Assembly: GCA_026705105.1 (NCBI GenBank)
Contig: JAPPBK010000376.1
Coordinates: 1 to 15,508, forward strand
Reading direction: 5' to 3'
Source of the DNA: Chloroflexota bacterium
GTDB taxonomy: Bacteria; Chloroflexota; Dehalococcoidia; Bin125
DNA: 15,508 nt
In this document: one piece after another, positions 6,098 to 13,627 of the stretch
Position numbering within the stretch: position 1 is the first letter of the stretch
Layout: each line of letters opens with the position of its first letter
Position numbers and translations under genes: made by a program
Notes under the pieces: generated by a model
The model's input: only the letters and a program-made list of their open reading frames with translations
What the model was told of the DNA's origin: nothing
The model's database searches: none

Positions 6098-7270
6098 TTA
6101 GCCGTTCGCCAACAGGGTACGCATTCGGTCGACGCCATCGACGATCTCTTCGAGCGAGGCGGCGTAGCTGAATCGCAGGTAGCCCTCGCCGAGATGCCCG
6201 AAACTCGTTCCCGCAATCACGGCCAGCCCGGCCTCTTCCAGCAGACGATGCTGCAACGTGCGCGCGTCGATGCCGGTCTCGGAGATGTTCGGGAAGGCGT
6301 AGAACGCGCCCAGCGGGGTGACGCAGCTCACACCCGGCACGTCGTTAAGTTCGCGGACGATTGCCTGCCGCCGTTCGTCGAACGCGGTCGTCATGATGTC
6401 GACCGCCTCCTGCGGACCGTCGAGCGCCTCGATCGCCGCGTATTGCGTCGCCGCGTTGGGACACGAATAGCTGTTGATCGCGAGCCGCTCGGCGAAAGGG
6501 AAGAGGGCGGGCGGAAAGACCCCGAAGCCCAGCCGCCAGCCGGTCATCGCGTAGGTTTTGCTCCAGCCGTCCAGGACAATCAGCCGGTCGCGGAGCTGCG
6601 GATAGTTGAGCCAGGAGGTGTGCTCGAGACCCTCGTACAGGATGCGCGAGTAAATCTCGTCGCTCAGGATGACCACCTCCGGCCACTGCTCGAGGCCCGC
6701 CACCAGCCGCTCAACCTGCTCCCGCGAGTAGACCCCGCCGGTTGGATTGGCCGGACTGTTGAGAATGATCAGCCGCGTGCGCTCGTTGATCTGGCTCAGC
6801 ACCTGGTCGGGATCGAAGGTGAAGCCGTCCGACTCGTGCAGCTCGATCGGCACCGGCGTCGCGCCGGAGAAGCGGATCACCGACTCGTAAATCGGGAAGC
6901 CGGGATTCGGGTACATGATCTCCGCGCCCGGCTCGCCCATCAGCAGCGCGGCGAAGAACATCACCGGCTTGGCCCCGGGTGTGATCAGCACCGATTCCGG
7001 GTCGACCGCTGCGCCGTGCCGACGCTGCAAGTCCCGGGCGACGGCCTCGCGCAGCTCGGGGATGCCGGCTCCGGGCGTGTAGCCATGCTTGCCCTCGGCC
7101 AGGGCGCGAGAGCCGGCGTCGACAATGTTGTCCGGCGTGGCAAAGTCGGGCTGGCCGATGCCGAGGTTGATGATCGAGCGCCCCTCGGCCGCGAGCTTGT
7201 TGGCCCGCGCCAGCACTTCAAACGCCGTCTCCGTCCCGAGGTTCTGCGCCGCCTGGGTCGGTTGCACCAT
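6098..7270 (-). CDS. Class I/II pyridoxal-phosphate aminotransferase (AspC/AlaA-like)
   Basis: A 390-residue cytosolic fold-type I aminotransferase that moves amino groups between an amino acid and a 2-oxo acid; the substrate cannot be assigned. GIGQPDFATP (37-46) and the Y64 region GYTPGAGIPELREA (63-76) are typical of the aspartate aminotransferase Igamma group. NSPANPTGG contains N175, and LSDEIYSRILYEG contains D204 and Y207, which contact PLP. SKTYAMTGWRLGF contains the Schiff-base lysine K238 and R246. R366 (YLRFSYA) is the usual carboxylate-binding arginine. All key residues are present and the length is normal. ATG 7270 has GGAGG 6 nt upstream. It diverges from the cytochrome gene and is followed by the palindromic repeats. 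Confidence 0.93.
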   Translation of the reverse strand: MVQPTQAAQNLGTETAFEVLARANKLAAEGRSIINLGIGQPDFATPDNIVDAGSRALAEGKHGYTPGAGIPELREAVARDLQRRHGAAVDPESVLITPGAKPVMFFAALLMGEPGAEIMYPNPGFPIYESVIRFSGATPVPIELHESDGFTFDPDQVLSQINERTRLIILNSPANPTGGVYSREQVERLVAGLEQWPEVVILSDEIYSRILYEGLEHTSWLNYPQLRDRLIVLDGWSKTYAMTGWRLGFGVFPPALFPFAERLAINSYSCPNAATQYAAIEALDGPQEAVDIMTTAFDERRQAIVRELNDVPGVSCVTPLGAFYAFPNISETGIDARTLQHRLLEEAGLAVIAGTSFGHLGEGYLRFSYAASLEEIVDGVDRMRTLLANG

Positions 7271-7360
7271 GATCGACCTCCGATTTCGCCCCGTTGTGCA
7301 TCGAGGGTACTTGCCCTCTGCCGTTCAGCCACTGGATACCATTGGCCCACGGAGGATGTG

Positions 7361-7864
7361 GTGCGGCGCCGGCTTCACACCTGTCTCACGTTCGTCGCGC
7401 TGATTGCGTTGGCCACGTTGGCCATCCTGCCCGTTGCCTGCGGCGAGTCCGAGACGGTCGCTGCGCCGTCCGGGGAACAGTCGAGCGACATCCGCGAAAC
7501 GCGAAGCGGCGAGCAGATCTTCGCCATGACCTGCGCCTCGTGCCACGGTTCCGAGGGAGAAGGCGCCGACAACTGGATGGTGCGCGGCGAGGACGGTCGA
7601 CTTCCCCCGCCTCCGCTCAACGGCGACGGCCACACCTGGCACCACTCCGACGGCGTGCTCTACGGCATCGTCAGCGACGGCGGACTGGGCCTGGGATTCG
7701 GCAGCAACATGCCCGCCTTCAAGGACCAGTTGACCGGCGACCAGATCATTGCCGTCCTGGAGTACGTCAAGACGCTCTGGGAGGGCAAGGAGCTCGACGG
7801 CATCGCCCTGCGCCAGTACCAGCGGGACTCCAGCGCCGACGATCCCTACCCAGCCACGGACTGA
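7361..7864 (+). CDS. Exported mono-haem cytochrome c
   Basis: A 167-residue electron carrier outside the cytoplasmic membrane. The frame starts at GTG 7361, with GGAGGA 4 nt upstream; the adjacent GTG 7358 is too close to that site. The N-terminus is a signal sequence (MRRRLHTC, then a hydrophobic run at about 9-26) ending LPVAC. C27 could be lipidated, but a Pro at -3 is not a standard lipobox, so a lipoprotein is only possible. One haem site CASCH (58-62) and a likely axial Met (M117 in SNMPAF) define a class I cytochrome c. An unusual His-rich stretch, GDGHTWHHSDGVLYGI (88-103), sits between them; I recall similar segments in related bacterial cytochromes. Its stop directly abuts the stop of the convergent CoA-transferase gene. 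Confidence 0.87.
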   Translation: MRRRLHTCLTFVALIALATLAILPVACGESETVAAPSGEQSSDIRETRSGEQIFAMTCASCHGSEGEGADNWMVRGEDGRLPPPPLNGDGHTWHHSDGVLYGIVSDGGLGLGFGSNMPAFKDQLTGDQIIAVLEYVKTLWEGKELDGIALRQYQRDSSADDPYPATD

Positions 7865-9166
7865 CTAGCCGTCCGCCGACACGCCGACCGCGCCCGATGC
7901 CCGCAGCGCGGCAATCTCGTGTTCCTTGTAGCCGTGCTCGCGCAGGACATCGTCCGTGTCGGCGTCGAGCGCGGGCGACGGACCCTGCGGCTCGACCGGT
8001 GAGTCGGACATCCGTAGCGTTGGGCCGATCAGGGTTTCCGGTCCGGTCAGCGGATGCTCCAGCTCCAATGGCGCGCCGATCGCCTGCACCTGCGGGTCGT
8101 CGAGAATCTCTTCGGGCGTGTTGACCTGCGAGGCCGGCGCGCCCGCATCGTCGAGTCGGGCTATCCAGTAGGCCGTCGTGTTGCTGCGAAAGCGTTCGGC
8201 AATGCGCGTCTGAGCGCGTTGGACGGTTTCGGCAGATTCCGGATCGAGCGGGTTGAAATCCGGCGCGTCGGTTGCGTCGTCGGCCTCGGTCAGACCCAGC
8301 GCGTTGCGGACCTGCTGGCGGTTGGGCGGCGTGACGCAGCCGAGCATGATCGCGCCGTCGGCGGTCTGGTAACCGCCGTAGTAGAGCAGATACGCGGAAC
8401 CGGTCACCGCCCGCAAGCCGCTGCGAGCCTCCAGCAACTCGCGATAGCTGCCGCCGCGCTCGCGCACTTCCGCCATCGCGTCCCGCGACGGCTGCACGAG
8501 AATCGCATCGCTGACCGGCTGCCGCGAGGCGATGTAGTTCTGCATCGTCAACGCCGCTCCCAGCAGCGAGGTCTCGATCAGTTGTCCGCGGCCGGTGCGC
8601 TCGCGGTGAAAGAGCGCCGCGCAGACTGCCATCGCACCACTGAAGGCCGCGCCGAAGTCGGCCGGAGTCGTGGCCGTGATCAACGTCGGATTGCCCTGCT
8701 CGTCTGTCTTGCCATCGCCGACCATCAAACCCGAGTACGCCTGGGCAATGACGTCGGCGCCGGCGCGGTCGGACGATGGACCCTCGGGACCGAAGGCGGT
8801 GTTGTCCAGGTAAATCAGGCCCTCGTTGTACGCGCTCAGCGTCCCGTAGTCGATCCTCAGTCGCTCTGCGACTCGCGGACGCGCGTTGATCAGAAATACG
8901 TCAAAGTCGCGGATCAGCCGATACATCACGGATCGACCGTCCCTCGATTGCAAATTCAGGACGATGCCGCGCTTGCCTCGGTTGAAGACGTGAAAGCCCT
9001 TGGACTCGTTTGGCGCGAACTGCCCGATCACCCGCGTCCCGTCGCCCTGCGGCGACTCGATCTTGACCACGTCGGCGCCGAAGTCTGAGAGCATGACCCC
9101 GCACATCGGCCCGGCGATGATCTGCGTCAGTTCCAGGACCTTGATCCCGTCGAGCGGGCCGGGCAT
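7865..9166 (-). CDS. CaiB/BaiF family III CoA-transferase (third of three tandem copies)
   Basis: A 433-residue family III CoA-transferase that moves CoA between carboxylic acids through an aspartyl anhydride. The N-terminal motif LDGIKVLELTQIIAGP (5-20), ADVVKIESP (31-39) and GKRGIVLNL (64-72) are classic. D170 in TTPADFGAA aligns with the catalytic Asp of formyl-CoA transferase, followed by ALFHRERTGRGQ (184-195). The C-terminus LDADTDDVLREHGY is also typical. Length is normal. ATG 9166 follows AGGGGCG and lies 9 nt after the stop of the preceding paralogue, so the genes form one operon. 46 of the first 60 residues match copy 2 and 47 of 60 match copy 1. Confidence 0.93.
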   Translation of the reverse strand: MPGPLDGIKVLELTQIIAGPMCGVMLSDFGADVVKIESPQGDGTRVIGQFAPNESKGFHVFNRGKRGIVLNLQSRDGRSVMYRLIRDFDVFLINARPRVAERLRIDYGTLSAYNEGLIYLDNTAFGPEGPSSDRAGADVIAQAYSGLMVGDGKTDEQGNPTLITATTPADFGAAFSGAMAVCAALFHRERTGRGQLIETSLLGAALTMQNYIASRQPVSDAILVQPSRDAMAEVRERGGSYRELLEARSGLRAVTGSAYLLYYGGYQTADGAIMLGCVTPPNRQQVRNALGLTEADDATDAPDFNPLDPESAETVQRAQTRIAERFRSNTTAYWIARLDDAGAPASQVNTPEEILDDPQVQAIGAPLELEHPLTGPETLIGPTLRMSDSPVEPQGPSPALDADTDDVLREHGYKEHEIAALRASGAVGVSADG

Positions 9167-9175
9167 ACGTCGCCC

Positions 9176-10471
9176 CTAGCTCTGAGCCGGCACGCCCGCT
9201 GCGCCCGAGGCTCGCAGCGCAGCAATCTCCTCGGCGCTGTAGCCGTACTGGGCGAGCAGCTCGTCGGTGTCGGCGTCGAGCATGGGCGACGGGCCCGATG
9301 CCTCGGTCGGTGTCGCCGACATCTGGAAGGCGGGACCGATCGCCTCTTCCGGACCGGTCATGGGATGGTCGAGCGCACTGACGATGCCTAGCGCCTGGAC
9401 CTGCGCGTCGTCCAGAATCTCCTCGCCGAAGTTGACCTGCGACGCCGGCGCGCCTACTTCGTCCAGCCTGGCCACCCAGTGCTCGGTGGATTGAGACCTG
9501 AACAGCGCCGCAATCTCCGACCGCACTTGCGCCACGATCTCCTCGGAGCCTTCGTCGAAGGGATTAAAGTCTGGCGCCGAGGTCGGGTCCTCCGCGAGGC
9601 CGATCGCGTCGCGCACCTGTTGACGGTTGGCGGGCGTGACGCAGCCCAGCATGATCGCCCCGTCCGAGGTCTCGTAGCCGCCGTAGTAGAGCATGAACGC
9701 GCCGCCCACCAGCGAGCGCAGGCCGCCGCGCGCGCCGACCATCTCGCGATACGAGCCGCCCCGCGAGCGGATCTCGTTCAGGCGATCGAGGATCGGCTGT
9801 TGGATGACCGCGTCGACCGCGGGCAGCCGCATCACGAAGGCATTCTGGAGCGTCAGCGCGCCGCCCAACAACGACGTGTCGATCTTCTGGCCCTCGCCCG
9901 TGCGCTCACGGTGATAGAGCGCCGCGCAGACGGCCATCGCCGAGATCCAGGCGGCCGAGAAGTCGGCCGGCGTGGTCGCGGTGATCAGGTCGGGTCCGCC
10001 GTGCTCGTCGACCTTCTCGTCACCGGCCATCAGTCCCGAATAGGCCTGCGCGATGATGTCGGCCCCGGCGCGGTGCGCCGACGGCCCGTCGGGTCCGTAG
10101 GCGGTGTTCTCCAGGTAGACCAGCGCCGGGTTGAGCGCGCGCAGGGTGTCGTAGTCGACGCCGATGCGCTCGGGCACGCCCGGCCTGGCATTGATCAGGA
10201 ACACGTCAAAGTCGGGGATCATCCGGTGGACGATGCCTTGCCCCTCCTCGGAGGCGAGATTTACGACCATTCCGCGCTTGCCGCGATTGAACGCGTGGAA
10301 TCCCTTCGACTCGTTGGGCGCGAACTGTCCCAGCACACGCATCGCGTCGCCGGTCGGCGGCTCGATCTTGACCACGTCCGCGCCCATGTCGGAGAGCAGC
10401 ACCCCGGCGAACGGACCGGCAATGATCTGCGTGACCTCAAGGACCTTGACTCCATCCAGCGCACCGGACAT
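9176..10471 (-). CDS. CaiB/BaiF family III CoA-transferase (second of three tandem copies)
   Basis: A 431-residue paralogue of its two neighbours with the same architecture: LDGVKVLEVTQIIAGP (5-20), ADVVKIEPP (31-39), the catalytic D170 in TTPADFSAAW, LYHRERTGEGQ, and LDADTDELLAQYGY near the end. ATG 10471 was chosen because GGGAG lies about 7 nt upstream and family similarity begins here; the frame stays open further upstream but overlaps the previous gene with unrelated sequence. The gap to the upstream paralogue is 44 nt. Substrate unknown. Confidence 0.93.
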   Translation of the reverse strand: MSGALDGVKVLEVTQIIAGPFAGVLLSDMGADVVKIEPPTGDAMRVLGQFAPNESKGFHAFNRGKRGMVVNLASEEGQGIVHRMIPDFDVFLINARPGVPERIGVDYDTLRALNPALVYLENTAYGPDGPSAHRAGADIIAQAYSGLMAGDEKVDEHGGPDLITATTPADFSAAWISAMAVCAALYHRERTGEGQKIDTSLLGGALTLQNAFVMRLPAVDAVIQQPILDRLNEIRSRGGSYREMVGARGGLRSLVGGAFMLYYGGYETSDGAIMLGCVTPANRQQVRDAIGLAEDPTSAPDFNPFDEGSEEIVAQVRSEIAALFRSQSTEHWVARLDEVGAPASQVNFGEEILDDAQVQALGIVSALDHPMTGPEEAIGPAFQMSATPTEASGPSPMLDADTDELLAQYGYSAEEIAALRASGAAGVPAQS

Positions 10472-10515
10472 CGCAGTCTCCCTTCTGCAGAGCGAGTTGG
10501 TCTGAGGATAGGCAA

Positions 10516-11808
10516 CTACCCGTGTGCGTCGATGCCGACGACTCCGGCTGAACGCAGACCGGCGATCTCGTCGTCGCTGAAGCCATGTTTGCGAAGGATG
10601 GCGTCCGTATCCGCATCGAGCGGCGGCGAGGAACGATCCGTGCCGGTCGCGGTCTTCGACATCCGCACCAGCGGGCCCACCTGGCGCTCGGGACCGGTCA
10701 GGGGATGGTCGATCGAGGGCATCATCTCCATTGCCCGCACCTGCGGATCGTCGACCATGTCCTCCAGCCAGTTGACGGGCGAGGCCGGCGCGCCGGCCGC
10801 GTCGAGTCGATCGATCCATTCGGCCATCGTGCCACCCGCCAGCGTTGATCTGATCTGTTCCTCTACCCGCGCCACGATGGCGTCGGCCTCCGGGCCGACG
10901 GCGTTGAAGTCGTCGTCGTCCGTGGGATCGTCAACGATGCCCAGTGCCTCGCGGATCTGGTCGCGATTCTGTGGCGTCAGCGCCCCAAGGATGATCGCGC
11001 CGTCCTGGACCGGATATCCGGCGTAGTAGATGCGGAACGCCCGGCCCTGGTTCGGGCGGCTGCGGCGGGCTTCGATCAGATCGGCATAGCTGGCTCCGGC
11101 TGCGCGCATCTCCGACATCATTCGCCGCAATGGTTCGATCAGGATCACATCCGAGACCGGCACATCGCCGGCCCAGGGCGACTGCAGCGCCAGCCCCGCG
11201 CCCAACAGCGTGGTCGAGAGCCGCTGACCCTCGCCCGTGCGCTGCCGATGAAACAAGGCCGCGCAGACGCCCATCGCCCCGCCCAGCGCGGCCACGTAGT
11301 CGGACGGCGCCGACGCCGTGATCGGCTCCGGCGCGCCATTCTTGCCCACCTTCATGTCCCCGGCAAGCAGACCCGAGTACGCCTGCACCACGACGTCGGA
11401 ACCGGCCCGGTGTGCGCTCGGTCCGCGGTTTCCGTAGCCGGTCACCTCCAGGTAGATCAGGTCAGGCCGGAATCGCGTCAGCGTGTCGTAGTCCATTGCA
11501 ATCCGCTCGGCCACGCCGGGACGCACGTTAGTCACGAAGACGTCGAACTGCGGAATCAACCGATGCGCGACCGACTGGCCCTGTGGAGAGCCGAGATCGA
11601 CCACGATTCCGCGCTTGCCGCGATTGAGACCGTGGAACGCCTTGCTCTCGCCCGGGGCGAACTGCCCAATGCGGCGCGAGGCGTCGCCCTGCGGTGATTC
11701 GAGCTTGACCACGTCCGCGCCCAGGTCGGCGAGCGCCGTGCCGCAGAACGGCCCGGCGATGATCTGCGCCAGCTCCAGCACCTTGATCCCGTCGAGCGGT
11801 CCGGGCAT
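10516..11808 (-). CDS. CaiB/BaiF family III CoA-transferase (first of three tandem copies)
   Basis: A 430-residue paralogue and the promoter-proximal gene of the triplet. Motifs are LDGIKVLELAQIIAGP (5-20), ADVVKLESP (31-39), the catalytic D170 in SAPSDYVAAL (the other two copies have PADF), LFHRQRTGEGQ and LDADTDAILRKHGF. It differs more than the others in the middle and in the 200-260 region, where substrate contacts would be expected to vary. ATG 11808 has a strong GAGGAGG 4 nt upstream. It diverges from the crotonase gene over an 85-bp gap that holds a tandem 10-bp repeat. Confidence 0.93.
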   Translation of the reverse strand: MPGPLDGIKVLELAQIIAGPFCGTALADLGADVVKLESPQGDASRRIGQFAPGESKAFHGLNRGKRGIVVDLGSPQGQSVAHRLIPQFDVFVTNVRPGVAERIAMDYDTLTRFRPDLIYLEVTGYGNRGPSAHRAGSDVVVQAYSGLLAGDMKVGKNGAPEPITASAPSDYVAALGGAMGVCAALFHRQRTGEGQRLSTTLLGAGLALQSPWAGDVPVSDVILIEPLRRMMSEMRAAGASYADLIEARRSRPNQGRAFRIYYAGYPVQDGAIILGALTPQNRDQIREALGIVDDPTDDDDFNAVGPEADAIVARVEEQIRSTLAGGTMAEWIDRLDAAGAPASPVNWLEDMVDDPQVRAMEMMPSIDHPLTGPERQVGPLVRMSKTATGTDRSSPPLDADTDAILRKHGFSDDEIAGLRSAGVVGIDAHG

Positions 11809-11851
11809 CTCGCCTCCTCAAAGGCGCAGCGTACGCGAGGCGGGTGCCTAG

Positions 11852-11871
11852 ACTCTGATCAACTCTGATCA
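11852..11871. repeat. Tandem 10-bp direct repeat in a divergent promoter region
   Basis: ACTCTGATCA occurs twice with no gap, and each copy ends in the palindrome TGATCA. The repeat lies 22 nt before the crotonase ATG and 43 nt before the CoA-transferase ATG, in the only non-coding stretch between them (11809-11893). A 10-bp period puts both copies on the same helix face, as in many operator sites. Function is inferred; no clear -35/-10 pair is visible. Confidence 0.5.
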
Positions 11872-11893
11872 AGCATCGAAAGCGAGAGGCGCC

Positions 11894-12760
11894 ATGCCCG
11901 ACTACAAGAACATCCTCTACGAGCAGGACGGCCCGGTCGTCACGATCACCTGGAACAACCCCGAGACGCTGAACGCGATCACGCCGGCGCTGGAGCGCGA
12001 GTTCCACGACGCGCTCGACGCCGCCAACGCCGATCCGTCGGCGCGCTCAATCATCTTCACCGGCGCAGGCCGCGCATTCTCGTCGGGTTACAACATCGCC
12101 GGTTCTGGCATTGAGAGCGAAGTCGGCGGCCCGACTCAGCCGGTCTCCGAGCACCTCGAGCGCTGGTTCCGCTTCTCCTCGCGCAACCCCGACATGATGA
12201 TGCACCTGATGACGCTGGAAAAGCCGATCATCGCCGCCGTCAACGGCTGGTGCATCGGCGGCGGATTCTGGTACTCGCTGGCCGCCGACATCACGCTCGC
12301 CTCCGACCGCGCCGTCTTCGCCCAGCCCGAGGTGCGGATGATCTCCAACAGCTCCGTCCTCTTCGCCGCCCTGGCGGGTTGGAAGACGGCCCATCGCTAC
12401 GCGCTCACAGGCGACCACTTCGACGCTCAGGAGGCGCTGCGCATCGGCGTGATCAACGAGATCGTGCCGGCCGAGGTGCTGATGGAGAAGGCCGACGCAC
12501 TCGCGCGCCGCCTGGCCCAGGTGCCATCGCACTCGGTCCGCTACAACAAACTGATCACCTCGCGCGGGCTCGAAGCGATGGGTCTGCGCAACGCGCTCAA
12601 CGTCGGCTCGATGCTCTCCACCATGGTCGAAGCCTCGGCGGACGGGCCCGAGGTCGCCCATCTCGACGCCGCCCGAGAAACCGGAGGCTTCGGAGCCTTC
12701 CTCCGAGCCCGAGACGAACCGTTCATCCCAGAGCCCTTCGGCCCGCGCAGCGAGGGCTAG
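11894..12760 (+). CDS. Enoyl-CoA hydratase/isomerase (crotonase) family protein with atypical active site
   Basis: A 288-residue crotonase-fold acyl-CoA enzyme. FTGAGRAFSSGYNIAG (55-70) and KPIIAAVNGWCIGGGF (110-125) supply the CoA and oxyanion-hole loops. The second glutamate of classical hydratases is kept (E146 in FAQPEVRM). The first falls on W126 in GGGFWYSLAAD, where the classical motif is GGGCELA. A normal two-Glu hydration mechanism is therefore not expected, and an isomerase, lyase or altered hydratase activity is possible. ATG 11894 follows GAGAGG by 4 nt. It diverges from the CoA-transferase triplet and is plausibly co-regulated with it. Its stop shares CTAG with the small membrane-protein gene. 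Confidence 0.9.
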   Translation: MPDYKNILYEQDGPVVTITWNNPETLNAITPALEREFHDALDAANADPSARSIIFTGAGRAFSSGYNIAGSGIESEVGGPTQPVSEHLERWFRFSSRNPDMMMHLMTLEKPIIAAVNGWCIGGGFWYSLAADITLASDRAVFAQPEVRMISNSSVLFAALAGWKTAHRYALTGDHFDAQEALRIGVINEIVPAEVLMEKADALARRLAQVPSHSVRYNKLITSRGLEAMGLRNALNVGSMLSTMVEASADGPEVAHLDAARETGGFGAFLRARDEPFIPEPFGPRSEG

Positions 12761-12993
12761 TCCAGTGCGATCATCAGGGCGGCGATGACTGCGACAGCCA
12801 GGCTTACAACGACGATGACGCCAAACATGATTCGATTGAGCTGTTGCGCGAACATCGCATCCAGGCGCTCCTGAAAGTCGTCCTTGGTCGGATACTCGTT
12901 CATCGCATCGGCAAACTCGTCGGCTTGCTCCGGGCTCGCGCCGATCGAACGGATCACCTTGCGGATTCGCAGAATCGGCGTCATCACCGACAT
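12757..12993 (-). CDS. Small C-terminally anchored membrane protein of unknown function (78 aa)
   Basis: I do not recognise the family. Residues 1-52 are a charged, helix-prone, possibly coiled-coil region (IGASPEQADEFADAMNEY, then KDDFQERLDAMFAQQLNRI). Residues about 56-77 form one strongly hydrophobic segment ending IALD, so the protein should be tail-anchored with its N-terminus in the cytoplasm. ATG 12993 is preferred because GGGGAG lies 7 nt upstream; the GTG at 12999 is too close to that site. It ends convergently on the crotonase with a 4-nt stop overlap and diverges from the MaoC operon over about 85 bp. Confidence 0.72.
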   Translation of the reverse strand: MSVMTPILRIRKVIRSIGASPEQADEFADAMNEYPTKDDFQERLDAMFAQQLNRIMFGVIVVVSLAVAVIAALMIALD

Positions 12994-13078
12994 CGTCACA
13001 CTCCCCTGACTCGTCCCTGCGTCGAGGTCTGGTAGCTTAGGCCAATCGTATCAGCCAGGGAGACTCGGAGGCGCCGCG

Positions 13079-13627
13079 ATGGTCCGTGTGGAAGGCCCCT
13101 ACGACATCGACGCGGTGCGCGGCGAATGGATTGGGCGCAAGTCGCCAGTCGTGCGTGGACGCTACCCGGTCGAGTACGACAGCATCCGTCGGCACTGCCA
13201 CATGGTCGAGGACACCAACCCGCTCTTCCTCGATCCGGAGTACGGCGCGCAGTCGGAGTGGGGCTCGGTGATCGCGCCCCCGGTGATGACCCGCTACTTC
13301 GCCGGCGCCGGCGTCTGGCCGCCGACAAGTGATGAGGGCGTCACGCTCATGCGCCAGGTCCCCACGCGCGGCGAGCGCAACATCAACCTCAACACTGAGT
13401 GGGAGTATCTGCAGCCCGCGAAGGTTGGCGACCATCTCTCGACCCAGACCGAGGTCGTCGACATCTATGAGAAGTCGATCCGCCTCGATCCGCGCGCGGT
13501 CTGGATCAAGACCGAAATGCGAATCACTAACCAGGACGGCGAGTTGGTCGCGATCGGCGCCAACACGCTGTGCACCCACCGGACCCCCGAGCAAGTCGAA
13601 ACCGAAGAAGGCGAGCGGCCGCTATGA
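13079..13627 (+). CDS. MaoC-type half-dehydratase, N-terminal-domain subunit (non-catalytic type)
   Basis: A 182-residue hot-dog-fold protein of the MaoC/FAS1-like dehydratase N-terminal type. VRGRYPVEYDSIRRHCHMVED (about 25-45) leads into EDTNPLFLDPEY (44-55) and VIAPPVMT. The hydratase-2 signature is D-x-N-P-x-H-x-D. Here D45, N47, P48 and D52 are kept but the catalytic His is F50. In two-subunit dehydratases such as mycobacterial HadAB, one subunit lacks the His and mainly binds substrate, so this looks like that partner. ATG 13079 has GGAGG 7 nt upstream. Its stop overlaps the start of the next gene (ATGA), implying translational coupling and equal amounts. Confidence 0.87.
   Translation: MVRVEGPYDIDAVRGEWIGRKSPVVRGRYPVEYDSIRRHCHMVEDTNPLFLDPEYGAQSEWGSVIAPPVMTRYFAGAGVWPPTSDEGVTLMRQVPTRGERNINLNTEWEYLQPAKVGDHLSTQTEVVDIYEKSIRLDPRAVWIKTEMRITNQDGELVAIGANTLCTHRTPEQVETEEGERPL

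Noticed and set aside
7311..7341. Possible sigma70 promoter (TTGCCC, 18 nt, GATACC) before the cytochrome
   Set aside because: The -10 matches only three of six consensus bases; too weak to list.
10472..10819. N-terminal extension of CoA-transferase copy 2
   Set aside because: It overlaps copy 1 out of frame, and family similarity starts at ATG 10471 behind a Shine-Dalgarno.
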